A program made the translations under genes and the position numbers. A DNA stretch of 64,000 bases, from assembly GCF_002575655.3 (NCBI RefSeq), contig NC_053035.3, positions 505,826,601-505,890,600 of the forward strand, in the 5' to 3' direction. Source of the stretch: Aegilops tauschii subsp. strangulata (taxonomy: Eukaryota > Streptophyta > Magnoliopsida > Poales > Poaceae). Positions 34,072 through 44,320 of the stretch are shown piece after piece (the stretch's first letter is position 1; each line of letters begins with the position of its first letter). The notes below the pieces were generated by a model. The model was not told the origin of the DNA. It saw only the letters and a program-made list of their open reading frames with translations, and did not search any database.

Positions 34072-35819
34072 TGAAGGAAATATGCCCTAGAGGCAATAAT
34101 AAAGTTGTTATTTATATTTCCTTATATCATGATAAATTTTTATTATTCATGCTAGAATTGTATTAACTGGAAACTTAGTATATGTGTGAATACATAGACA
34201 AAAGAGAGTGTCCCTAGTATGCCTCTACTTGACTAGCTCGTTGATCAAAGATGGTTATGTTTCCTAACCATAGACATGTGTTGTCATTTGATGAACGGGA
34301 TCACATCATTAGAGAATGATGTGATGGACAAGACCCACCCGTTAGCTTAGCATAATGATAGTTTAGTTTTATTGCTATTGCTTTCTTCATGACTTATACA
34401 TGTTCCTATGACTATGAGATTATGCAACTCCCGAATACCGGAGGAACACTTTGTGTACTATCAAACGTCACACCGTAACTGGGTGATTATAAAGATGCTC
34501 TACAAGTGTCTCCGAAGGTGTTTGTTGGGTTGGCATAGATCAAGATTAGGATTTGTCACTCCGTGTATCGGAGAGGTATCTCTGGGCCCTCTTGATAATG
34601 CACATCACTATAAGCCTTACAAGCAATGTGACTAATGAGTTAGTTGCGGGATGATGCATTACAGAACGAGTGAAGAGACTTGCCGGTAATGAGATTGAAC
34701 TAGGTATGATGATACCGACGATTGAATCTCGGGCAAGTAACATACCGATGACAAAGGGAACAACGTATGTTATTATGCGGTTTGACCCATAAAGATCTTC
34801 GTAGAATATGTAGGAGACAATATGAGCATCCAGGTTCTGCTATTGGTTATTGACCGGAGATGTGTCTCGGTCATGTCTACATAGTTCTCAAACCCGTAGG
34901 GTCCGCACGCTTAACGTTCGATGACTGTTTGTATTATGAGTTATGTGTTTTGGTGACCGAAGTCTGTTCGGAGTCCCGGATGAGATCACGGACATGACGA
35001 GGAGTCTCGAAATGGTCGAGAGGTAATGATTGATATATTGGAAGGTTATATATGGACACCGAAATGGTTCCGGTAAGGTTCGGGGATTTTTCAGAGTACC
35101 GGGAGGCTACTGGAACCCCCCGGAAAAGTAAATGGGCCTAATGGGCCATAGTGGAGGAGAGGAGGCAGGCCACGGGAGGTGGCGCCCCCCCCCCTTGCCC
35201 AATCTGAATTGGACAAGGGGAGGGGGCGCGGCCCCCTCTTTCCTTCTCCTTCTCCCTCCTTTCCTCTTTCCCCCGCTCCGCTGGAAGGAAAGGGGGGGCC
35301 GAATCCTACTAGGAACGGAGTCCTAGTAGGACTCCCCACTCTTGGCGCCCCCCCCTGGCCGGCCTCCTCCTCCCCCCTCCTTTATATACGTGGGCAGGGG
35401 GGCACCCCAAAGACACAACAGCTGTTTCTTAGCCGTGTGCAGTGGCCCCCTCCACGGTTTACTCCTCCGGTCATAGCGTCGTAGTGCTTAGGCGAAGCCC
35501 TGCGCAGATCACATCACCAACACCGTCGCCACACCGTCATGGTGACGGAACTCTCCCTTGACCCTCTACTGGATCAAGAGTTCGAGGGACGTCATCGAGC
35601 TGAACGTGTGCTGAACACGGAGGTACCGTACGTTCGGTACTTGGATCGGTTGGATCGTGAAGACGTTCGACTACATCAACCGCGTTAACATAACGCTTCC
35701 GCTTTCGGTCTACGAGGGTACGTGGACACACTCTCCCCCTCTCATTGCTATGCATCTCCTAGATAGATCTTCCATGATCGTAGGAATTTTTTTGAAATTG
35801 CATGCTACGTTACCCAACA
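34072..35819 (+). repeat. 3' LTR of the complete Angela-like element
   Basis: A 1748-bp LTR following the polypurine tract AAGTGGGAGAC. It lacks the 29-bp duplication of the 5' LTR. It ends CCCAACA and is followed by the AATTC target duplication. Confidence 0.95.
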
Positions 35820-35824
35820 AATTC

Positions 35825-36056
35825 GTCAGTTGTGTGTTAGGGCAACTCCAACGTTGTCTGCATTCATCCACACCGAGTTGTTCGGACCCATTTTGCCATC
35901 CAACATGGTTCCCCGCCGGTCGACGGACCGGTCCGGACCTCTATTTTCCCGCAAACCATATGCAAGCGTAGGGGGGAGACCGCTGCCACGTAGGACACCA
36001 ACATCCCCGAACCACTCAAATACCCCTCCTAGTCCACTTTTCCACTCTGCCCCTTA
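35825..36056. other. Probable DNA-transposon end fragment
   Basis: The sequence after the target site includes TTAGGGCAACTCCAACG, similar to GGGCAACTCCAAC-type ends of wheat TIR elements, and a CCGGTCGACGGACCGGTCCGG palindromic block. No partner end is seen. Confidence 0.25.
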
Positions 36057-36550
36057 TACGTCTCCAACGTATCTACTTTTTCTAACGCCTTTCCTCTTGT
36101 TTTGGACTCTAATTTGCATGATTTGAATGAAACTAACGCCGAACTGAGGCTGTTTTCAGCAGAACTACCATGGTGTTGTTTTTGTGTAGAAATAAAATTT
36201 CTCGGAATGGAATGAAACTTTGCGAGGATTTTTTACACAATAAAAGAGAATTTATGGTGCCAGGAACCACCGGAGGGGGCACCTGGGTGGGCGCAACCCA
36301 CCAGGGCGCGCCCCCCTCCAGGCATGCCCAGGTGGGTTGTCCCCACCTGGTGGCCCCACAGACCCTGAAACCGACGCTATAAAATCACATATTCCAGAAA
36401 AAATCAAGGAGAAAGAATTATTGCGTTCCACGAGACGGAGCCGCCGTCACCTCCTGTTCTTCATCGGGAGGCCAGATCTGGAGTCCATTTGGGGCTCCGG
36501 AGAGAAATCACAAAGAGAAAATCACTCCAACAATACCCAATTACACATCC
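36057..36550 (+). repeat. Gypsy LTR-like fragment
   Basis: TATACGTCTCCAACGTATCT, the run GCTGTTTTCAGCAGAACTAC and GAGCCGCCGTCACCTCCTGT belong to a sequence type I recognise from LTRs of abundant Triticeae Gypsy elements. No second LTR or target duplication was identified. Confidence 0.4.
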
Positions 36551-37322
36551 ACTAGAATAGCAACACAAGATCCACAAGTTCACAAACACAATCAAAGGAA
36601 ATATACAATGGATAAGTTCTTCCCACTCCTAGGAGATGAGGTCTTGATGATGGTAGTCTTCTCCAAGATGGAGGCCTTGATATCCACAAGTGGATCTCCT
36701 CCAAAGAGGCCCTGATCTCCAATGGAGGTGGTAGAAGAAGTAAAGCTCTCAAATTCTCATCTATGTCTTTGCTAACCCTAAACATGACCCTAGGTACGAA
36801 TTATATAGGCTTGGGTAGGTAGGGGATGAAGTGGATGCGAAGAGGAGGCCCAACAGCCCGCATCAACCGGCCATCCTGTAGGGCCCGTGCGCACGGCGGT
36901 CCCGTGAGCACGGTACACGCCCGTGAGCACGGTACACGCCCGTGCACACGGGGTGCTACAGCCGTAGCTCCCTGTGTAGTCCGTGGGCACGGGGTCTTGG
37001 GGGCCCGTGCGCACGGGGTCGCCTGGGACCTTCTGTCCAGATTCTTGTGGACTCCTTCTTCCTCCTTTGTGACTTGGGGCACTTCTCCTTGGACTTGGTG
37101 ATGTTCCCTAGCTGCTTGGTGGTGTTCCTCTTCATACCTAATGAGGCATAGAGTATCTTGGTGAGGTAGCACCCAAGTTCCGTTTGTGTCCATAGGCATG
37201 TCAAGTAGGAAGGAATTCACCTCGGTTTCCATAGCACATGCTCTAGCTCTTATCATGGATCATCGTCGGGCTTGATGTGTTGATGTAGAATCCATGGGGA
37301 TGATGGAAGGATGCTCCGCATC
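36551..37322 (-). pseudogene. Gypsy-type polyprotein tail and palindrome-bearing 3' region
   Basis: The minus-strand frame at 36801-37256 begins RARACAMETEVNSFLLDM and continues with TWVLPHQDTLCLIRYEEEHH. This resembles the C-terminal tail that follows integrase in several wheat Gypsy polyproteins. Just downstream (36884-37020) the motif CCGTGCGCACGG and variants recur about seven times. Below 36800 lies AT-richer sequence without an ORF. Confidence 0.45.
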
Positions 37323-38190
37323 AGGAGGCCTTCTCACCGGGCCTCTCTTTAGTCGTTGTAGGTGAGGGCACAACGCCACGTCCTCTTCTCCTCTGAACTC
37401 CACCTCCTCGGCGGCCTCCTTTCTGTCGCCAACGTTATCTCCCTCCTACGCGGAGGTTGCGGCGGCTTTACCTTCCTCCTCTCAAGGAGACACATCGGTC
37501 TCGTCTTCATCGCTGAAGGCCTCAACTTCTGGCTCTTCCTCCATGGCAACCATGGTGGCCTTCTCCATCTTTTTGGAAGAGGCCTTGCCGGCTTTGGGGG
37601 CCTCCGATGGCACCGGCTTCAGCAGCTTTGCCATAGTCGGGTCCAGATCCTAGCCCGGTAGCAAGGACTCCAACTTGTAAGCCGTGAAGGCCTTCAACCC
37701 CTACAAACAGGAAGAGACCCGGAAGATGAAGGTGAAAATTTAGTACGAAAACAAGAGAGTCAAGAATAGCTTACATCGCACGACGGGTTCCCCACATGGA
37801 AGGGCTCCACTACGACCTCCATGGGGGCCTTCTCCGGCTCCAGGCTGGTGAGGATGCTGATGCGACACCTGACCTCGACTAGCGCGAGCTCATTCCTAGC
37901 CACCCGCGTCGGCTCCTCCTGCCATGTGTACATATACATCGGGACCTCCCAGGCCACGAACGGGAGGACACGACGCGACACCCAAGTCCTGAGGATGTGC
38001 TCTCCCTTGATGCCTTTCAGATGAGTTGTGGCGTCAGAAAGTTCCTAGGCGCTCTTCGACAGGTTGTTGAGGGGAGCCCAGGACCCCAGCTTCTTCGAGG
38101 GCTCATCGACGAAGGCCAAGAGGTCACCTTCGAGCCCGAAAGCATAGAACTAGTACTTATGCCATTCCCGCGCAGATTTCGGGAAGGCGA
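37323..38190 (-). pseudogene. Gypsy-associated 'plant transposon protein' remnant
   Basis: The minus-strand translation at 38130-37780 gives GLEGDLLAFVDEP, KKLGSWAPLNNLSKSA, an in-frame TAG, then LSDATTHLKGIKGEHI and RTWVSRRVLPFVAWEVPMY. This matches a gag-like ORF type of Triticeae Gypsy elements (annotated elsewhere as putative gypsy type transposon). A second, Glu/Asp-rich, broken part lies at 37350-37660. Stops and shifts make it non-functional. Confidence 0.5.
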
Positions 38191-38199
38191 CTAGGAAAA

Positions 38200-38520
38200 A
38201 CTTTGTCAGAGGAAGCTACATTCAGTTAGTTCATTATCTAAAAATTCAGTACTAAACAACATTCTGTCCAAAATGGGGCAGCAACATTCAGTTAGTTCAG
38301 ATTGAGTACAAAATTCAGTATTACACCTACACACATTCAGTAAAACATATTGCAGCAACATTCAACTATATTTCAGAAACATTCGGTAGTTGAATGAATT
38401 CATTAGAACATATGGCATCAACATTCAGTAGGAGCATCAAACAACTAACAATTAATAAGAACTGAACTAACAATATCAAACAACTAGCATTGCAAATTTG
38501 AAACAGCAACATTCTGGGAT
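38200..38520. repeat. Degenerate ACATTCAGT repeats
   Basis: The motif AACATTCAGTTAG and close variants recur about ten times with variable spacing in AT-rich DNA. There is no coding potential. Confidence 0.55.
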
Positions 38521-38550
38521 GGGAGAGCTCAAGATTTCAATGTAGATCAA

Positions 38551-38572
38551 GGGGGGGGGGGGGGGGGGGGGG
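38551..38572 (+). repeat. G22 homopolymer
   Basis: Twenty-two consecutive G residues. Such a run can fold as a G-quadruplex and is also a common place for assembly or sequencing error. Confidence 0.95.
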
Positions 38573-38823
38573 CTTTTGCAGTGGGTAGCTCCTCCACCAC
38601 CCTATAGGTGACATCCGACGACGACTCTGCTCCCGGCGAAGAACGGAACAAGCTGCTGCCGTAACAATCCTCCTCCTCGCCGTGGCTGCTCCCTGCCATG
38701 CCGACACCCATCCCATCCGCTCTTCCAGCTCTTTCCCCTCATCGCTGATGCATAGTCCGCCTTCTGCAAATCGAGCTGCTGCCATGCCGCTCGAGAGGTG
38801 GGACGGGGGGGAGGAGAGCGAGT

Positions 38824-38865
<42 letters not shown>

Positions 38866-39259
38866 GGCTCGAATGGCCGCTTCCGACCGAGCCGCGTCAA
38901 CGGCCGTTAACGGCGCGCCGCCCCCCGCTGTCGTCCAGCGCGTGATTGGCCACTTCCAAACGGTATCATTTTTGCGTTCAATGTTTTTTGCCACTCAATT
39001 CTTCACTGTGGTGCAAAGTGTCACGTTTTGTAAAGTGTTGGTTTTACGAGAGCTATGACGCTAATGTGATGGTTCTGTGCATTTTACTGTCATAAAGCGG
39101 GGTTGAAAGCCTATTTCTTTGTTTTGTTGTAGCCGGCTAAAAAGAAACAACCTAGTCGATATCAGCGCCGATGGAGCTTAGGCAGCTGAACCGATGAGCA
39201 TAGCTAGCTAGGCAGCTCCATGCGTGGATGTATGGATCGATCCCAGACTGTAAAGAGAC

Positions 39260-39290
<31 letters not shown>

Positions 39291-40875
39291 CGATCGAGCA
39301 GGAAGGATCGAAGAAGCTCTAGGTGGAGATGCCCTAGAAATGAAATGAAAGCAAGCCAAAGCTGCAGCAGAGTCGAGACGTACGGTGCGTATAAGCGGCG
39401 GCACACTTCAACTTGGCTACCCATCCATCGCTACAACCCAACACGCACCGCACGTGTGTGATCGATCTGTGGCTAGCTGCACTGCAACTACTCCACGTAT
39501 AGTATATTACAGGTCAATGCACGGGTCAGTATGCAATCCAGTTAGTTAAACTCTTCAGGTCAAATAAAAAAAGTCAAACCCCAGGTAACATCCAACCAAC
39601 AGTTTGCTGATTAATCCTAACCATTTGATCTCCGTCTTTATCTTTTGATCCTGATAAGTGCCAACGTATGCTACGAAGCAATTTCGCTTTGTCGTTTTTT
39701 GATGGTAAGTTTAGCTATCCGAGGATCGCAACTTTTGTTGTGAAGCGTGACAACTTTTTGTTTGGATGACAAGTTTCAGTTTTTTTGGGGTTTTTTTTCG
39801 GATGGCAATTTTAGTTATAGAAACGTCGAGGCGGTGTTACTTCGTGTCACATGTGTGTCACTTATCATTTGGGTTATCTTATCAATTTTAGTTAAAAAAG
39901 TTCACTCTCCACCTCATTTTAATGTTATTCATCCACCTAGAACCCATCAGACCTTTTTGGATAATAAAATAAAATAAAAAATAATGCAGGTGGGGAGCCT
40001 CAAAACGCAGAACTTGTCTCTAGACCCAGCTCAATCAAACATGCAAAGTGGCCACCTCACTCATGTTTTCAGTGAAAAAATATACTATTTTATAAGTACA
40101 TATCGGTGCTTCAATGACATACGCAGGTGGGCTTGTTTGAGTTTCTTTATTACTTTTTGCAAACCCATTGGTTATTATATACTCCTAATCCAATGCAATT
40201 TCAATTGCTTTATAGTTTAGTGGCAACACTGGTGTTATGCTAGTACATTGGAACGTAGATGGTGATTGATGCACCAGTCATGTGGCTCAAACTTATGAAA
40301 AAAAAATCGTTTCATTTATGGCTGAATTTTGATTCTACGTGTACTACACGTAGAGTACACCCACCTAGGCAGCTAGTTTGTTTTGTTTTGTTTTGTTTTA
40401 TCAGTGGCTAGGCACCTAGTTTGGCTTCTTGTATTTCATGGCTAGCTAGACCACCATGCATGCATCGATCGGAAGAACAAGGTTGACATGTATACTTCCA
40501 CCCAACCATAAAGATACCAAGGCGGTCCTAAAGCTAGATACCACATCAAACATAGTCATGCACACCTATACTATACTATACACACCCCGTACCAAAATAT
40601 AAACCATATATTTTTCGAAATTGTACCTTGTTCGACCATATATATGCAGATTATTTGATACAAAATTGATACTCCATCGAACAGTGATTTTAATGATATC
40701 AATTATTATCTTGTAATATACATATTAGTCATTGCACCTTTTTTCTCAAAATGGATATTCATAAGTGTATGTGATTTGCTCTTCAGGCCTATGTTTTTCA
40801 AATTCCCGGTCTGAATTATTAACATGATATATTTTTTGTGAGGGTAAAGAGAGTTTTATTCCAGAGTTATAGAAT
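38573..40875. other. Intergenic stretch with simple repeats
   Basis: No gene is supported. Besides the GA tract there is an (AAAG)n tract at about 39265-39290 and a (TTTTG)n tract at about 40379-40399. Confidence 0.5.
38827..38863 (+). repeat. (GA)n microsatellite
   Basis: An uninterrupted GA tract of about 18 dinucleotides. Open frames across it encode only Arg/Glu or Ser/Leu repeats and are not treated as genes. Confidence 0.95.
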
Positions 40876-40877
40876 TA

Positions 40878-40958
40878 CTCCCTCCGTCCCATAATATAAG
40901 AGCGTTTTTTACACTAGTGTAGTGTCGAAAACGCGCTTATATTATGGGACAGAGGGAG
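40878..40958. mobile_element. Stowaway MITE (81 bp)
   Basis: A near-perfect hairpin: CTCCCTCCGTCCCATAATAT at the left, ATATTATGGGACAGAGGGAG at the right, with TA at 40876-40877 and 40959-40960. Confidence 0.95.
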
Positions 40959-40960
40959 TA

Positions 40961-41609
40961 CATTCAAGAGGCAAGAATTCCACAATACAAGGGGTCCTCT
41001 ATTAACATTCAAAATTTTAAAATCTTGACTGAAGACATGTCAAAAACATCACTCTTTTATGATACATACGACGAGAATAGGTAGCATATTTGTGAACTAA
41101 TTAATGACTCGGTCGCTAAAAAAAACTAGCCACTGAAGCGGCGGTGATGCATGGAATAAATGACCTAGGCGATTTGATCTCACTACCAGAGGCCCTCCAA
41201 AGGAACAAAAAAGGTGTTACCATATATAGCAATTGGTTATGGGTGGTTAATTACACAGCCAGTGGCCGGCCAATGATGTTGTTGCAATTGACCAAAAGAA
41301 AGGAAAAACCTTGCCGGTTAAGGAACAAGGGTTGTCCATTGTTTGCCTCTAAAAGGTGTAGACGCACAAGACATAATGGGTGCCTCTACAAAAGAAGTTG
41401 GGTCTCCACTAGTAGAAAACCAACCGGCCGGGTGCATCTTCCCTTTCCTCTTCAACACTTTCTTTTCTTTTCTTTATGGAGATTGGAAACTAGTGAAATA
41501 CTTATAATGAAGCTTCCTCTAGCCAGTAGCTAGCGATGACTTTGTGTAGGAGTGCAGTGCTTCTCATGGGTCGATGCATGCATGGTGCATCTAGATGTGC
41601 AAGCGCTTT

Positions 41610-41670
<61 letters not shown>

Positions 41671-42940
41671 GGATTAAATTAATTAGCTAATGCAATTATC
41701 CCAAGCTCAAGTACCTATCATACTACATATGACCCCCATGAAATGATAACCTAACTAAGCTGTCAACCAAAGCCAGCATGTAGCAGATGCTTGATGCAAG
41801 CTGCCAGTAAGTAAAGGAGACTTTGTGTGTTTTACCAACAAGATTAAAAAGTAAGCAAAAGGGGACCTTCGTATAAGGAAGATGACATGTGGGGCCCACC
41901 CCGCCGATTATTGGTGCAAGCAAGCAAGTTGCAGCTAGAGGTAGCCAGCGTCAGCAGTTGGCATGTGTGAAAAGGCCATGCACTGCACATCACACTCACA
42001 AATTGACAAGCTGAGAGGGAGACCCGGCCATGGCCTCTTGTTTTGTTGCTAGCTAGCCACTAGCTTGTTGGTACCTAGCTTGTGTGTGTGAAGACAACAC
42101 AGAGACAGAGAGAGAAAATAAAATTGGAGTGAAGAAGGCGCCACTAGAGTGAGTGCCCACCACCACACAAAGATTCCCACTCAATCACTCACTCACTCAC
42201 CTCTCTCCTTGAGATCCCTTGCCAACAAATAGAATCCAACTCGCTCGTGCTGCCTTTTTGTTTTCTTCATATTGTGCACAAAATTGCACTACAGTTGTAC
42301 ATGCATGCATGTACAAATCATACATACATGCTTGCATGCATGAACATGTCATAGACTCATCACACAAAAGGCCCTACTATAATTAATCAGCTGGAGCAGT
42401 CCCATCTGCTGGCCTTAATTTGCTCACACATGATCTAGAACAACCGTTTAATAAACATTTTCCTTGTTTATCACATGTTGCAGGCCTCATTCATTTACCA
42501 AAAATACATGCTGGCCAGCTATACAAATATGTGTTTTTTTCAAGCCACATATATAGAAAGTATTATTTGGGTCGTTTTCGCCATGGGTCTGCGAGTGGCC
42601 TCTAGCTAGATAGATTGATAGGTAGGGTGATGCACATATGGAATCCGAACAAACTGTTGAAAGCCGCGTGATCGATGAATTCAAATGTTGGAGGAGGACA
42701 GGATGGATGCATATTCCCAAGTGAATAACATGCTGCAAGCTGTGTACAGGCATGTTCTTTTTTCCTTTTTGTTTTTGCAAAAAGCAAGCATACTGTACTT
42801 TGAACTCTACATCACGCGTCTCCTTTTTGCAAGACAATTTGTGTTGCCAACCAACCGGATTGATGTCTGCCTTTAATTCCCAAGAATCTGGTCCGGCCAC
42901 TCGTGCACGGCCGGTCGCCGCCGCCGCCGCGTGAAGAGGG
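40961..42940. other. Intergenic stretch, no gene seen
   Basis: AT-rich, low-copy-looking DNA. A single CACTA-type terminus (CACTAGTAGAAAACCAACC) lies at 41407 with no partner. A CATGCATG-rich patch lies near 42300-42350. Confidence 0.5.
41612..41668 (+). repeat. (CA)28 microsatellite
   Basis: An uninterrupted CA tract, likely length-polymorphic between accessions. Confidence 0.97.
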
Positions 42941-42949
42941 AATTTCGAT

Positions 42950-44320
42950 TTCAGTAATTAATGTGAGCTGCAGAATTTAATTTGTTCTAATTCAGAAATG
43001 TTAGCCGGCTCTAAGACTAAGAGTTTGTTTGTAAAACGACATTGTTGAAAAGATAAAAGAACGCAAATTAAGCTATTGTGAGTTCCTTCCCATAAACACG
43101 CACCAACCTCCAAGATCTTCTCAATCAATCCACATATAATGCCAAAGACAGTACGTCCTCACCATGTTTGGAAAATTAACTAGCTACCAAACGCGATCAG
43201 ACACTAGTTTGGCTCATTCCTGTTATAATCGTACTCTATTTACATAAAAAAAAACATATCTTCGTAAATTACATGCATCGGGCTCTCGCCCTATATGGAA
43301 AATTAACTAGCTACCAAATTCGACCATATAATACTAGCTAGTTTGGCTCATTCCTAACTAATCATACTCTATTTTAAGTATTAAAGAATATCTCCGATCA
43401 CTTAAACCATTGTGGCATGCATGTTATTTTGCCCAACAAGACCATGGTTAGGTGCCTTTACGGATTTAATATATACATATAGTTCAACGGTTGGCGCATG
43501 TGTTATCTTGCTCTTGCTCCATTGTGTCAATTGAGTTGTGCTTTGTCCAATAATGCATATAGCCCTCCATGAAACCCCTTCTAATCAATTGTGCTTCGAC
43601 TTGACTTGCCGGTGGTTCTTAAAAATCATGATATTTTCACAGTCACGACATGGACGGAGCATACTCCGTTTGGTGGGCGGTTTCCTCCGCATATCCATCA
43701 TGGCGCCTGTCATGGATCCAAAGATTTGATCAATGTACGCTTTGGTTAACCGGCACTCTACTTTGTACATTCAATGTTCCGATCCATGTTCTATGTACAT
43801 TATGAGTTGAACTTTGTTTTAGTTAAATAATCAGAATGATATAAATAAAATTACAACAAGTAAAAACAAGTCCACAATTATTTTGTACGCATGAGCTTTC
43901 AATAGATGTTATCAGTTTTGCAGTAGTGTGGAGAAGTTGTTCTAATTCAGATATGCGAGTGCGTAGAGTTTGTGAAACATCTTTTTAAAAGTGATGTTGT
44001 TTTGCAAATTAAACTAGTATATCTGTTTTCCGCAAAAAAAAAAAAAAAAAAAAAAACTAGTATATCTGTTATGACTTCTTTCACACACAAAAAACGCACC
44101 AACCCACAATTATTCTTAATTTAATGCATATATAGTGACAATGCCCATGTTCTCACCCTATACAGAAAACTAACTAGCTACCAAAATCGACCATACACTA
44201 TAGATAGTTCGGCTCATTCCCAACTAATCATACTCTATTTAATATTAAAAAATATCTCTGGTCACTTCTACAATCGTGACATGAATGTTATTTTGGCCAA
44301 CAAGATGATGATTAGGTGCC
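42950..44320. repeat. Diverged local duplication with a 110-bp motif in three copies
   Basis: The unit at about 42950-43440 recurs at about 43930-44310. Shared markers in order are TTGTTCTAATTCAGA, CGCACCAACC, ACTAGCTACCAAA, TGGCTCATTCC, CATACTCTATTT, AATATCTC and GGTGCCTT. The ACTAGCTACCAAA-to-ACTCTATTT part also occurs an extra time at 43170-43240. No TIR or LTR was seen. Confidence 0.6.
44011..44070 (+). mobile_element. Minimal poly(A) retroinsertion with 17-bp target duplication
   Basis: The direct repeat AAACTAGTATATCTGTT (44011-44027 and 44054-44070) flanks an insert of TTCCGC followed by A20 (44028-44053). A long perfect target duplication plus poly(A) fits LINE-type target-primed insertion of an extremely 5'-truncated transcript. 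Confidence 0.7.

Larger units (their letters stand above)
27062..35819 (+). mobile_element. Complete Angela-like Copia retrotransposon (inactive)
   Basis: The element is 8758 bp with LTRs at 27062-28825 and 34072-35819, both TGAAGGAAAT...CCCAACA, and a perfect 5-bp target duplication AATTC (27057-27061, 35820-35824). The initiator tRNA-Met PBS is at 28827-28838 and the polypurine tract ends at 34071. One gag-pol polyprotein frame runs from 30058 to 34038 but is broken by three in-frame stops and a protease active-site change. The 1.2 kb leader between PBS and gag (28839-30057) holds no ORF of note. The LTR sequence and element size fit the Angela/BARE/WIS group. Confidence 0.95.

Noticed and set aside
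38602..38994. 130-codon minus-strand frame over the GA tract
   Set aside because: The core is a Ser/Leu repeat from the (GA)n microsatellite, and the frame runs towards the G22 run without any domain.
41407..41425. CACTAGTAGAAAACC as the end of another CACTA element
   Set aside because: No inverted partner, subterminal repeats or target duplication were found nearby.
41144..41533. 129-codon plus-strand frame in intergenic DNA
   Set aside because: No motif, no promoter or intron signals, and base composition like the surrounding non-coding DNA.
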